Source of the DNA: Setaria digitata
Taxonomy: Eukaryota > Nematoda > Chromadorea > Rhabditida > Setariidae
Assembly: GCA_003640385.1 (NCBI GenBank)
Contig: RCAB01000074.1
Location: 124,001-188,000 of the forward strand
DNA length: 64,000 nt
Direction of reading: 5' to 3'
This document shows positions 52,201-64,000 of this stretch, piece after piece (the first letter of the stretch is position 1; every line of letters starts with the position of its first letter). Made by a program: the position numbers and the translations under genes. The notes beneath the pieces are model-generated. The model was not told the origin of the DNA. It did no database searches and was given only the letters and a program-made list of their open reading frames with translations.

Positions 52201-53081
52201 GAAATAATCGCGCTTGAGCCGCTGTTTTATTTCTGTAAAATAACCTTAGCTACGGTAACGCTTCCTGTATATTTCGGACAGTTATTTTATACAGTAGTGC
52301 ACAATCAATGATTATGACAAGTATTGTCACCAGCCGTATATAATTAATGTTAATAATTACTTTAAAGAATTCAACCGCTGATACCGTAAGCTACTCACCA
52401 ATTTTCAAAACACAAAAATTTGACGTGTTCGGTAAGAAACAGTAGTATCCACTAGCATTTTTTAATACTCAAGTTTCGTTAGCCGACAGTAGCACTTTGC
52501 GTAATACTTACGAGACAATGTTTTATTCAAATTTCTTCAATAACCGTAGTTCGGCCGTTGCAGATGTCAGATATTAATTTTAACTTTTTTATTTTACTGT
52601 TTTTATAAACATTAGAAAGACGCTGCCTATGGAAGCAAACACACACAGAATTTTATATACATTTAAAGCTTTTCTTCTTCCCTTTCCTTTCTTTTGTCTC
52701 CATCTTTATTAATTTTCAATAATTACTCATTCATTAGCAACTTAATTAACAGTATCATATGGATTATTTAGTAGATAATGAACAAAAAAGAAAATTATAT
52801 ATGTTACAAATCATATGTTAGTACGTGGAAATAATTTATTCCACTCAACTGTTCCATTCTCACTTTTTCATTTCGAAAAACATAAAATTTCTAGAAGCTC
52901 TTTCTTTGAAACAAAAAAAACTTTCAGAATATGAGGCTGAAAAAGTCCATATTGTTTCAGTGATTTGGAGTAATCTTTGAACAAAATTCAACAATTCCGG
53001 GAATTACGGTAACTGTTACATCAGGTTGTTGCATAAGTGTAATTCGAATTATCTCTGATTCATAGTCTCCGCCAACTACTT
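46272..53081. other. Intergenic region between ggt and daam
   Basis: About 6.8 kb. The only recognisable content is the nuclear cox1 fragment at about 47334-47640. A moderately GC-richer stretch at about 52140-52560 has no open frame or motif I can name. The rest is AT-rich with simple repeats, for example GA-rich sequence near 50055-50099. Confidence 0.5.
47334..47640 (+). pseudogene. cox1: Nuclear copy of mitochondrial cox1 (NUMT), decayed
   Basis: Reads as a fragment of cytochrome c oxidase subunit I with the invertebrate mitochondrial code (TGA = Trp). From 47470 the frame gives AFPRVNALSFWFTFVALIMV then YQSF, the highly conserved FPRxNxxSFW region. Upstream are GQVYNSV and a PILIGGF-like segment, and downstream SWTFYPPLRVE and QPELP-like segments. 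The order agrees with cox1, but the frame is broken. One T is missing after YQSF, about two bases are missing after RVE, and a block between the GGF and FPR segments is deleted. It uses T-rich mitochondrial codons unlike nearby nuclear exons. It has no start, stop or splice structure and is non-functional. Boundaries are approximate. Confidence 0.88.
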
Positions 53082-56000
53082 CTATGATTTTTTCCGTGAA
53101 CGAAATGACGTCCTCAAACGCGTCAGTTCTTCGGAAAATATTTCACCGCTCTGCAGCGCTGTAACTAATTGTTCGAAGTCACGGTTACGATTGTCACGTT
53201 GTCGTGCTGCAATAATTCAACTTTTCAATTAAAAATATGTGTTTGAAAACTCAAAAAATCAAAATTTAAAAGAAGTTCGTTTTACGAAATCCAATGGTAA
53301 TTTATTAAAAAAGAAATTAACGTATATAACTCATATAATGAAATACTTCTCCAACATAACATCAAACGGCTGACAAAAAAACATGATTTCTTGCGTAAAA
53401 ATTATTTTCAAAGCAAGAGAATTTGTCACTGTCGAGAAAAGAATGAGACTGACAAGAAAGTTTACATTTTTTGGATAATATTGACCGTGCCATTGTTTGC
53501 TTTTTGATTCGTTCTAAATTTTCACGCTCTTCCCAAATCTGCTGATGACATTCACTTAGTGCAGTTAAAAACTTCGAAATTACACCAAAAAAATCATCTG
53601 GTGAAGTGGTTCTGGGTTCCTCGGCAAACATCCGCACACATACTCGAAACTGAAATGATTTGAGTGACACTTATTAATTAAAAGTTCATCAATCAAATAT
53701 TTATTAATCAAAAGTGTTATTTATTAATCAAATTGATGCCTTCATTAACAGGTGATAAAACCTGGAACTCGATGTTTTTGGCCCTAAAAGAATTGTTTTT
53801 TAGTTATTGTAAATTCTAAAAAAAGTTTTCCTTACTTCTTCCGATGTCTTGTTCTTTCATTTCAGTTTAGTTTTCTGAAGACAGATGCAGATAAATTCTA
53901 TAATAACTTAATGCTTGGTTTCTGCATAGTCTTTGTAATGAAATTATTATACAAATATGTGTGAATATAAACATGTGAATATGAAATTATTATACAAATA
54001 GTGTGAATATAAACATGTATGATATATGATATGTATGATATACGTATTGTTATTTGCCAGACTCTTTTGCTTTAGTTATCAAAATCTTGTTTACCTTGCT
54101 ATTCATATCACCATATTGTTTATCAACTTGTGCAAAGTCATTTTTAGCAGAATTAAGAAAATTTTTGAGCACAGGCACAAAACGATCCACGCTCCAGTCA
54201 CAATCGTTATTCCACATATCACGTTCGTCTGATGTTTCACTGACCTGTAATTCATCCGCTGCAACCGCTATTGACTTCCGTAATGAACATAATTCCTGTT
54301 CCAGTTCTTTCCGACTGAAATATACAATAGAACAGAAACATTATATTATTTTCTAAATGCCACGGTTTATCTAGTCATTCTGGGATCATATCATTTCACA
54401 ATTTTAAAAGTTTTATAGTAACCATTTAAAAAGAAGCAAAAGTTCTCATTATTAAATTTTTTAAAGAATTTCAATTAGAACGAAATTAGAAAAAAGACGA
54501 CCTATGTCTTGCTGCTTGGTAAACACCTTCTAAGTCACGTTTTAAACGTAGCACATCTGACTTCTTATTTTCGGTCTGTTCTACAATGTAGTGCAACAAA
54601 TTACGGTCAGAACGTAATGAATTTCGTACGTCATTAAGTAGTCGTAATGAAGCCAATGTGAATCCTATAAAATAATATTTATCATTTCGAAATTTAAAAA
54701 ACAAAATTTAATAATGCAAATCAGGCATATTTTTTGAAAGTACACTGTCTCTAAGGTTTCAAATTCTTGACTGCAATATTGAGCGTGAAACTTAATCAGA
54801 ATTTATCAAAACGATCTTTATAATCAATAAATCAAAAAAAAAAAAACCATAAATTTCGGTTTTTCATCCAAGCCATAAAAAGAACTGCTCAACATTTTAT
54901 GACTAACCATAAGCATTTCCATTACGTTTCCCACGATTTAAAAAATTACCCAGTGCAAGGACCATTCGTAAAAGTTGCCTTAAACGTTTGCTACCTGTTA
55001 CTGCTGTCGATGCATTTGTCACAGCTAAAAGAAAAAAATGTTTAATTAAAAAATTAAAAGCAAACTATCAGAAATTTTTTAAAGCAAAACTAAATTAACG
55101 CACGTTTAGAAAAACACTCTTTCAAACTGAACAGACAAGATAATCACATATTCATCAACTCAATTTATCAATTTTGTTCGCTTACTTTCAATAGTATTTG
55201 AAACGTCATCAATACGCTCTCGAAATGTGCTTATAATATTCATGCATCGTAACCGTTGTTCGTGTCGTGGAACGCTGAAAAAATGATTCCAAAGCTATCT
55301 TTTCGAATTTTTAATTTCAAATTTTCTAATAGTTCAGACAACAGAGGTATTAGAATTGTAGTAAAAGTAGCATCCTACATAACATTTATACGATAAGTTT
55401 TTATCTCAGATTTCATCGTTTTCTGAGGATAAATGATGTTTTAAAACCATTTAGCCAAAGTCATTTAAATTAAATTGAGAAACTCACGTGCTAATTTCAT
55501 AAAAAAATCGATCTGCAGCTGATAATACACTGGCAGTTTTGTATTTTTTCACAATTTCGCGTAATTTCATTATTTCTTCTTTGGTTGGCATAAATTTCAA
55601 CATCTGAGAAAGAAACAATCATTTTTCGACTATTAGCTTACCAGATAAAAACTATGGGAAAATCAAATCGTAAGAGTGTTTCAAAATTATCACTAAATGC
55701 AAAGTACATAATTTTTTCGCTTACTCAAGAGGAAAGAAGAAGTAGAAGTAGAAAAGAAAGTTTCTTTTAACTCTTAGATTACACTTTTTTTAGGAAATGT
55801 AGGCCAGCAAACATTTGTTCAAATTAATTTGAAGTGCCAATCATAATAAATCTGACATGATCGATTTACATATAATTATGAATAAAAGCAACATGTTCAT
55901 TAGTATGGAACTAGATGAGAAATTTGGTAAGATAGAACTGATTTTTCTATAATTTTTATCGTACCTGCTCGATCATATCGCGCGGTAATTCACCGTATTG

Positions 56001-59000
56001 ATCCATTGATAAAATGGCATGCTTAATTTGCTTATTTGTTAATCGAAGTTTCGATAACATAATTGTACAATTTTGGGCACGACGTGGTTCAATGATGGAA
56101 ATAGATGTTTCGGCACGACATTGCCGACGTAATGTTTCACTGATCGATTCAGTTTCATCCACCGATGCTTTACTTGTTGAAAAATTTTTTGTCACATCTT
56201 CAAGATCTAACTGAAAAAATTCTTCCAATTCTCTCATTTTCTTTTGCTTAGAACAATCCAAGCTTTGATTATTAATTTTATGTGTTACAAAATTTTATGT
56301 TTCGTAAACTGTATGGAAATGAAGAAGGGGAAAAGAAGAAAAACTGGAGAAGTAAATATATTATGCTAAGCTTAAGCCAGGCAATATTCAGAATCTTCTG
56401 ACCTGCTGGTACAATTTCTCCTCGTCAATATTCTCCCAAATAGTTCCAAAGATTCTGTCTTTGGGAATCTTTATCCAATTGAGAGTTTTCAATTGTGTCG
56501 TTGATTTCGGAATCTTTTTCTCCTTTTCATCCGTATCAGCTCCTTCCATCGCTATTCGATTACGTTGCAAGCCAAATGGCAATGCTGCTGGCGGGGGTGG
56601 TGGTGGAGGTAATTGAGGTGGACATATCGGTGGCACTGAAGATGTTGGACTTGGCGACTGACATGGATCCGATGGGAACGTGGAATCCGTCGAATCTGCA
56701 CTTGTTCTAAAAGAGGAAGGAATCTGAGCACTTAATTCCAAAATTCTAAGAATTATTGAAGCGGCTATTTTTATTGCATTATTTTAGACTAGAAATTTTT
56801 GAAACACTCTCAAGTATTTTAGAATTCTAATCAATGCTGATAGTAATATCGAAAATATACATGTCGAATTATATTAGGAAAAGACAAATATGCTTCAAAG
56901 TAACAAAAATCGAAGCCAAGTTTAAGTGCCAACTGAAATCTGTTTCACTATAATGCTAAATAATGAGTCTGTTCTAATTAATAAGGAAATATTTACAATA
57001 CCTAGAATAGATCGAACGTAAATCACAATCCGCAAGACGACTTTGTAATTCAATTACATTCATTCTTTCCCTGCGCAATTCCTCCTCCAGTTCATTGTAC
57101 ATTCTCTCAAGATTATCGTACTCGTGTTGTGTATGTAATCTATTAAGTTAATTAGTAATTTATAAAAATATTAAATTAATTAGTAATTTGTAAAAATTTA
57201 ACTCATGCGCAAGTTCAATTACTTTGCAACTATTCATTTAATTATTTAAAAGCTTCCTCATTTTATAATCTTCCATTTATATTTTGTATTACTCATAATC
57301 TTCCCAATCAATCACCTAATCAAAGTTTTTCTTTCTTTCTTTTTAGAAAACTAAAAATTTCTAAAACAAAATAATTCGGTTGGAAACAAAAATCATGAAC
57401 AAAATTTTGACAATTACTTTTTAACCGGAGCTGTCTTTTATTTAAAATTTTGTTTTCTAACGAGGCAAAATGATATTTTTATACTACATTATATTTACCT
57501 GTTCATTCTTATTCAATTTCATTTATTTACCTCAATAATAAAAAAGATCTATTATTAATAAAATTAATCAAGGTACCTGGATAAAACTTTATTCATATCT
57601 ATGCTTACAATTGGCTCTTGAGCATCAGTGCATGAATCTATTTTAACTTGCAAAACTAATTGCTGCAATACAATATCGAGTAATCTAAAAATTTACCAGA
57701 ATTAATTAATGTTTAAGATATTGGAAGTCTACTGAAATTAGTTGATGTTGCAACTGGGCGGTTGCATAAATTGGCAGGTAAAACACTCTCTCGGTGATAA
57801 GAAGAAAATTATTGAAATTTTTAGGAATTTGAAGGGAAGAGGTATTCTTTTTGCTTATTTTTGATATAATAAAGTGACATTGGATGATCAAAAAGAAAAA
57901 ACAAGTAATGGTAGCAAAATGACAGCTATATCTTGGATTAACTAAAAGGAAGAGGTAAACGATGATAACAGTATCATGACAGCTTGTTTAGCAATTCAAT
58001 TGCTTGCATAATTTTAATTCTAGTCTTCCGACAGATCAGAAATTTTTTAGATATTAAAATAGAAATTGAAAGACCTCCACAAGTGGATGTTTTTATCATC
58101 CGACGGTACAAGCATAAGATGTTGCAAAATGGAAATCAGATGAGGCATTGCAATAGTACTGCTCAATCGTTCCATTAGTAATTCAACAATATCCGCCGGA
58201 TTCTCAACATCAATCGGCGTTGATGTCCCAGAATCACTCCTAGAATCTTTCAATTTTATCAAATGATTATGTTCATTTGATTACAATCATGCAAAATGAA
58301 ACAAATCGTTAAAAATTACTGCAATTATATCCGTGCAATTATTTCCATTTTCACCTTTTCTGCAATTACAACACATCTCCACCATCATTATTATCATTGC
58401 ATGTATGTAGTCAAATGATTTTTTCTTTTTTTTTTTTCGCCATTGAATAATTTGTAGCGGATTCAATACTTTTTGATTATTTTTCAAAACCTAATCGTTA
58501 AATTAGCAACATTTTATTATCATTATTTTCATTGGCTATTAAATGCATCATTATTATTATATCAAAGGATGCTATCCATTTTCAGTGATTATTTTTTCCA
58601 GAACCTATTCATTAAATGGTAAATGTTTCATTATCATTACTTTTAGGAAGTATTACATATTTTTCGCAGCATTTGGGGTGCATTTTTATCTGTTTAATTT
58701 TATTTACCCATTTATTTTTATTTGATATTTGATTTTTCCATTTCTTGTATTATTTTAGCAATAAAAAGTAATTTCATTTAATGGAAGTGTTGTATTGCTA
58801 TTATTGATTCAGTAATAAATGATCTATCATAAATTTTGATTTTATTCGTGCTATAAAACGCGTTTTATATCTCCTAAAAAATAACATAATGATTTGACAA
58901 ATATGCCATTTAAACAAAATGGCATATTTTTTTTTTTTGGAATTTTTATTTTCACTTTTTCACTAATATAGTATTTGAAAAGGTAGCATGTTAATTAGCT

Positions 59001-61572
59001 ATCGAAAATACATATGCTAATTTGGTAACATCACGTAAAATTTCAATAATTTTCTACTTCACTAATAGGATACAAAAGAAGAAACGAAATGAAGGGCAGA
59101 GGAAACAGTTTCACAAACAGTACTCCACTTTCAAGAAACTGGGATAAGTTAGAATGAAATAATTATAAGCTGCATATATTGTTTATTATATCATCTAATC
59201 AATAAAATAATTCAGTGATAGGCCTTAATTTTGGATATTAAATGGAAATTTTACCTGGCAAAATGTTGTTCATCCTCCTGTCGACTCATTTCAAACAAAT
59301 CGAAATGATCATCCAATACGGGGGATGATGTTGCACGAAGTTGTTCCAAGATATTATGTAAGCCTAGCATTAATAGTTCAATTCGTAAATGCATGCGAAA
59401 TTCCAAAGAATTCTACAACAGATAGGAAAAGGCGTCAAATTTTTTTTTTAAAGCAATATTTTTAAATTACAAAAGTTTGCTCGGAAGAGTCTTTTTCAGC
59501 ATAAAAAAATTATATGAAATTGTGAAAAATAATTTCTCAAGTTTTCTATTCCATCTTGAGGTGCAACGTAAAAAAAAATATTTTTAAATGCAGTAAAAAA
59601 TGCTGGTATTGACTCAGTTAGCATTCATTTCTTGCACCTTTCAACGGTAGCAAATGTCATGGATTGGACAGCAGGAATTTTGGACAGTTTGTTTACCTGA
59701 TAAAAAAATGACTCGTTTAAAAATACGTCTTATTAGCTAGCGCATAATGAAATGATAATTAGATGAATTATTTTGCAAAATTATTCAAAATAAAAGTCTT
59801 AAAGAGACTTTAGTTTAATAATGAATTTTTTTTAGTAAATGAATAATTAATAATTTACTTGATTAAAATTGATGGAAAGAAATCTATCTCAAATAAAAGT
59901 ATCGGTTGCATTATTTAGGAAGACTGAATAGATCGCTGTTGGAAGCACTTTTTTTCTAACTTTTAAAATCAAACAGGTGTTTCAATAAAACTTTCCAGTG
60001 TATGCTTCTTTTAGTAAATTTGTGAAAAAAAAAATGCGGTTTAAATAGGAAGTAAATCATTCAGTTCTCCACCTACATCAGGCAACTTTCTCTCATCCTT
60101 TGCCTTTCAATATCGGCTTAATTTCTACCATGAGATGTTGTTTCGATCAAAAAACTGAATATACAGTTTTTCTTCTTTCTTTCTCTTCATTTAGCACTTT
60201 CTAAATTCTCTCTTGCTGAACATTCAATGAAAAGATGCCTATTTTTTTCATTTAAAAATTTGGACTAGAAAGTCTGCCTGCCAACAATTTTTCCCGATAA
60301 AACTGAAGGGAAGTCTTTTTGATATCTCTCTTTCATTTGCAGGCTCAGTCTTTTGGGTTCTGCTTAGATTAGTCTAACTGAAGTTTTTGTGACAATAAAA
60401 ATAAGGCTCATCAGTATGCTTTATCATTTTCTTAAAAATGAAGTTTTTGAATATCAAATTCAAAGTTGCTTATTTGCATTTGATTGTAAAATTATTACCG
60501 CTTTGTATTACTTTAAGTGTAAAATTGTTACTATTTTTTGCTTCATTTCTTTTATTTTTCAAAATTTCCTGAAATCTTATATATGCATTCTTCAAATAAG
60601 AAAATATTTCTAATTAAAAATTTGATCATTTTTAAGTTCAAAAAATTGTAACATTAACAACTGAAATTAAAAAAAGGGAAAAAATAATACTTGAAGAAAC
60701 TTATTTTTACACATTTCGATGCCAGTTTGTACCAACCAAAACATATTTATTTTCTGCATAATCTTTTACGCAATCAGTTAGATATATCACATATATAATA
60801 AGTATGATAAGCATTTCCACGCATTATAATTTCTTATCATTAATTTCATCTCTTATCATACTATGGGTCTACGTGGAGAGTTGGCGAATGAAAAAATATA
60901 AATTTTTCGTATAGAATAAAACAAGATATTAAATAGGTACCGGATATGAAATGGCATAGGTCTGTACAACAGGTATCACCGGAATCCCGAGCTTAATCAT
61001 ACTACCTATTACTAAACTCTGGGCAATCTTTTCCTTTTAGACTTCAGAAAAAAACTCTTTCATAATTCAAAGAGCAGAAGATGTATTAGAAACAAGCAGT
61101 TTAAAAGCACTCGTTTTGTCTACTTTTTGATGTATCTAGCTAGAAAAATGAACCAATTAGCATTCTCCATTTGTTTAATAAAATGCCAAAACTTCAAGAT
61201 TGTCATTAAAAATCACAATTTTTAATTTAAATTAACAGCAGGGGATATATTAACTTACACATCCTCCATTTCTTTACAAACTTCTGTTTTTTTCCATTTG
61301 ACTTTTCTTTAAATCTCTTCAAATTTTAAATAAAATGAAATCATTACCTCTGCAGCTCCACTACTCAGTAGGGCATTAACTAAGCTCATTGCAGCCGTAC
61401 GCACACGGTCCGTTTCACGATCATTTCCGTAATTTCGATAAATATCGTCAACTAGCCGTTGAAATCTCGTCCTTTCTCCAAGGATTCTACGAGCTTCTGT
61501 TACTGCGTGAAGTACCTTCAGATGTCCATCAGGTATCAGACAAATTCCAGCTAGTATTTCATAGCAAAGTAC
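53082..61572 (-). CDS. daam: DAAM-type formin, 3' part (14 exons, 797 aa; 5' end outside window)
   Basis: Diaphanous-related formin that nucleates and elongates unbranched actin filaments. Exons 5' to 3' on minus: 61348-61572, 59255-59412, 58075-58239, 57577-57684, 57002-57139, 56403-56706, 55965-56246, 55488-55603, 55186-55274, 54908-55024, 54502-54664, 54095-54314, 53466-53649, 53082-53206; 2394 nt, in frame to TAG. The FH3/DID part (residues 1-182) has [15 protein letters not shown] and [18 protein letters not shown] coiled coil follows (about 220-265). FH1 is very short, with one run of seven prolines at 298-304. FH2 runs from about 334 to 735, with [27 protein letters not shown] and [16 protein letters not shown]. 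The C-terminal DAD is [15 protein letters not shown] plus a basic tail. Similarity to DAAM exceeds that to FRL or Dia types. The GTPase-binding region lies beyond the right edge. The exon at 55965-56246 uses an AAG acceptor whose exact position is uncertain. Confidence 0.93.
53939..54019. repeat. Tandem duplication (~40 nt unit) in daam intron
   Basis: Two copies of a unit beginning TGAAATTATTATACAAATA, at 53939-53981 and 53982-54019, differ by a short indel. They lie inside the intron between the last FH2 exons. Confidence 0.85.
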
Positions 61573-64000
61573 CTGTAAAATTAACAAAAATAAAAAGAAA
61601 AGGATGCGATTTTCCGAATGGCGCTGCGTATTTTAAGCATAATTAACCATAGTAAAGTACTATAAATCGATTGTTATCGCCTCCCAATTTAATAACCAAT
61701 TGGGTCTTTGTAAAATTTACTTCAACCTTCTACATCTTTTCATTACATATTTTAACAAAAACTATTAGAAACGTTGATTTGTTTGTTGAAAATTAAAATC
61801 TGAATGGAAAAACTGGAATACCAGTAATACATAACCATAATTGATGATTGTTACCGCTATCTAGCTCACTCTAAACTGAAAAAATTGATCAACGAAATTA
61901 AAAATATGGTTTTTTATTCTCTTGAATTGTGTGTTTCTAAAATTACATTTAACAAGATTTTAAGTCGGTGGCTTTTTAGCCTGCCTAATTAATCTTGACC
62001 ACTTATAATTTGCAAATGTTAAGCTGAAGTTGCAAACAAATCAATTATTCAACCACTCAAGTAATAATTTATCATTCCGACCTGTGCAACACTAATAATT
62101 TGTAGGATTAAAGGTAGGAAAATTTTCAAATTTCACTAAATTTTCGGTAGAGCGTTGATCAGTTCAAAATAATGATGCAAGTATTGCTGAATAAAAATTC
62201 ATGACAAGTGAGTTGAATAATTTATTCAATATAATTTTTTTAAATAATAGTTAGCTACCATAGTTGACAAATGAATTAAATTGAAAAACAATAAATATGT
62301 TAAAGATAGATTTATAGAGAATAATTGAGATAATGAAAAATAAGCAGAAATGAAAAATGAAAGGATAACTTTTTGAATTTAAGGTGAAAAATCTTGTTTC
62401 ACTTTTTTAACAAATTATTTTCTTTTTTTATAAAAGACTGAAGAGAGTGAGGGAAGAAGGAAGAGAGATAAATTACATATAACTATGAAATTATTTCAAT
62501 ATAAAAAGAAGGGATCGATTGATAATATACATTGCCTCGTGGGCCAATATCATAGAAATAATTGTATAGCTTAATTAGCTTAGTTTAGCTGTGTGAACAT
62601 AAACTTGTTTAGCCTATTCATAAAAAAAAATAAGATTTGATTAAATTACACAAAAAGAAATCAATAGCTTCAAAAGTGGGCACCTTATAAAATTTAGTTT
62701 TTCAGTTTTATTGTTGTTATTGCCTTTTTTTTAAGTGTGTGATGCAACGAAAATTTTAAAAATTAGCCAACTCTTTGGTAACAATGAAATATTAAAATTT
62801 CAGAATATAACTGCAACCTAATGAAAGATTAGTAATAATACAAATCTGAATGACAATAACCAATGATGCGAAGTAAAATGCAAAATCGAAGGTCACCAGA
62901 TGGTTTATCATCTGCATACAACAATAATATGTCATTAATCATTCTCTAACTTTGATATAAAATTGATAAAGCAAAGAGAAAAAAACACTTATATTGAAAA
63001 TAATTAATTGTAATACTTTATCATTTATGAAAACATGTTGATATCAGCTTTTGGATTTCAGCAGTATCCCAAGTGTCGTGATTTATTCGTCGGAAAGACT
63101 TTTATCAACAAAATGATAACAGTCAAATGACAGAAAATAAAAACACTGGCAAAGCTTCACAAAATACTTTTATTTTTAATAACTTATTGTTCAATTTTCA
63201 TCGGACTTTTGTAAGAAATGTCCATAGACGCTTAAAGGTTTAATGTTATGGTTCGACTTCAATTTTGCTCTTTGCCGAAAAAGAAGAAAAAATTACCAGA
63301 AAATATTCACTGGAAAAATGAAAAAAAGGTTTCGAAACAGTCTTTAAAAAGTGAAAAGATAAATTGTAACTTTCTTCGGGAATATCGATGAGAATGGCGG
63401 AAAAGATAAGATTGAATAGAGGAGGATAAGCAAATCGCATTGAATTTCATCACTCTTTGAGTTATTTTAAATCTTATTAGCATCAGTTAAAATGCAAAAT
63501 CAGTTGTTTGTCCAACTAATTGAATGTTCGCATGAGATTTTCTTCCAAAAAAAAAAAGAAAATTAATGGGGTATCTAGCCAAATTTCTTAACGGAACTGT
63601 TTAATTTTGTTTTCAAATTTTCAAGTTGCAATTACTATTTGACCTAAAGTATTTTAACGAAAAATATTATTTTTATTTATTTTTTCCTCCAAAATGCTAC
63701 TTTTGTATGATATGGACAGAATAATTTGAACCAATTGCTCGAAAATTTAAAAAAAAGTGGTAGCATAAAATTTAGCTAATCATCTCCTTTATTAGCTGAG
63801 CAAAAAGAACTTGAAATGGTTGAATTTTTTCTACTAGATTTTCAAATTTCAGTCATCTCAATTATTTTAAACTAATGAAAATATAGGAGAGACAAGTAAT
63901 AGAGAAGCTAAGCAAGGAAAGCAAAAATATGAAAACCAAAAAAGCTAAAAGTAAGCTCGGAAGTCCTTCAGATCATTTCAGCCTTTTAACTGTGTATATA
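61573..64000. other. daam intron (or 5' region), no exon recognised
   Basis: The exon at 61348-61572 starts after a TTTTACAG acceptor in phase 0 and in mid-domain, so an upstream exon must exist. None encoding the preceding FH3/GBD sequence was recognised up to the right edge. The intron is therefore at least 2.4 kb. The content is AT-rich, with short chance ORFs only. Confidence 0.55.

Noticed and set aside
52140..52560. GC-richer island between ggt and daam
   Set aside because: No open frame, hairpin set or terminal repeats that I could support.
58482..58680. Two diverged ~55-nt similar segments about 110 nt apart in a daam intron
   Set aside because: Low-complexity AT-rich similarity; not enough to call an element.
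59625..59696. Short exon-like minus-strand stretch ([20 protein letters not shown]...) in a daam intron
   Set aside because: It has a TTATCAG acceptor, but the only donor is phase-incompatible with the next exon; probably chance.
1..64000. Wolbachia insert, transposase/reverse transcriptase genes, CRISPR arrays, tRNA or rRNA genes
   Set aside because: Looked for; no bacterial-type long ORF, transposase or RT motif, regular repeat-spacer array, or clear cloverleaf was recognised by eye. A dedicated tRNA and repeat scan would be needed to exclude small ones.

Overview
The window is nuclear DNA of a nematode, most likely a spirurid/filarial worm. It is AT-rich with long homopolymer and AT tracts. 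Coding exons are short (26 to 304 nt) and split by introns of roughly 130 to 2000 nt. Splice-acceptor-like TTTCAG/CTAG sites sit 1 to 6 nt before several start codons, as expected of spliced-leader trans-splicing. A decayed mitochondrial cox1 fragment reads best with the invertebrate mitochondrial code. The filarial assignment rests on general resemblance and on the style of that cox1 fragment, so it is an inference. No bacterial, plasmid, CRISPR or phage feature was seen. All exon models below were assembled by eye from splice signals, reading phase and homology; every complete model closes in frame.

Region 1 (1-13.4 kb) is a chemoreceptor cluster. It holds three complete seven-exon srx-type GPCR genes: one on + (17-2966) and two on - (5727-7814 and 11343-13408). 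All three have the same exon phases. Two decayed copies lie between them: a dead exon 1 (3788-3841) and an orphan exon 6 (9572-9702).

Region 2 (13.4-28.4 kb) is mostly gene-poor. It contains one four-exon gene on - (18358-21731) for a small single-pass membrane protein with a PPPPY tail motif.

Region 3 (28.4-36.4 kb) has the mitochondrial ribosomal protein S35 gene on - (nine exons, 379 aa). Head-to-head with it on + is a candidate five-exon gene for an unrecognised 189-aa protein.

Region 4 (36.4-53 kb) starts with gene-poor DNA holding a scaffolding artefact (two identical 168-bp copies around a single N) and an AT-rich palindromic patch. A complete gamma-glutamyltransferase gene follows on - (fourteen exons, 625 aa), and upstream of it lies the nuclear copy of mitochondrial cox1.

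Region 5 (53-64 kb) is the 3' part of a DAAM-type formin gene on - (fourteen exons seen, 797 aa). It runs from the FH3 region through FH1 and FH2 to the C-terminal DAD; its first exons lie beyond the right edge.

The genes do not form an operon or one pathway. They are housekeeping or developmental genes (mrps-35, ggt, daam) beside a locally expanding and decaying receptor family. I see no convincing new multi-gene system. The strongest unexplained items are the unrecognised 189-aa gene, the PPPPY membrane protein, and the pattern of receptor birth and decay.
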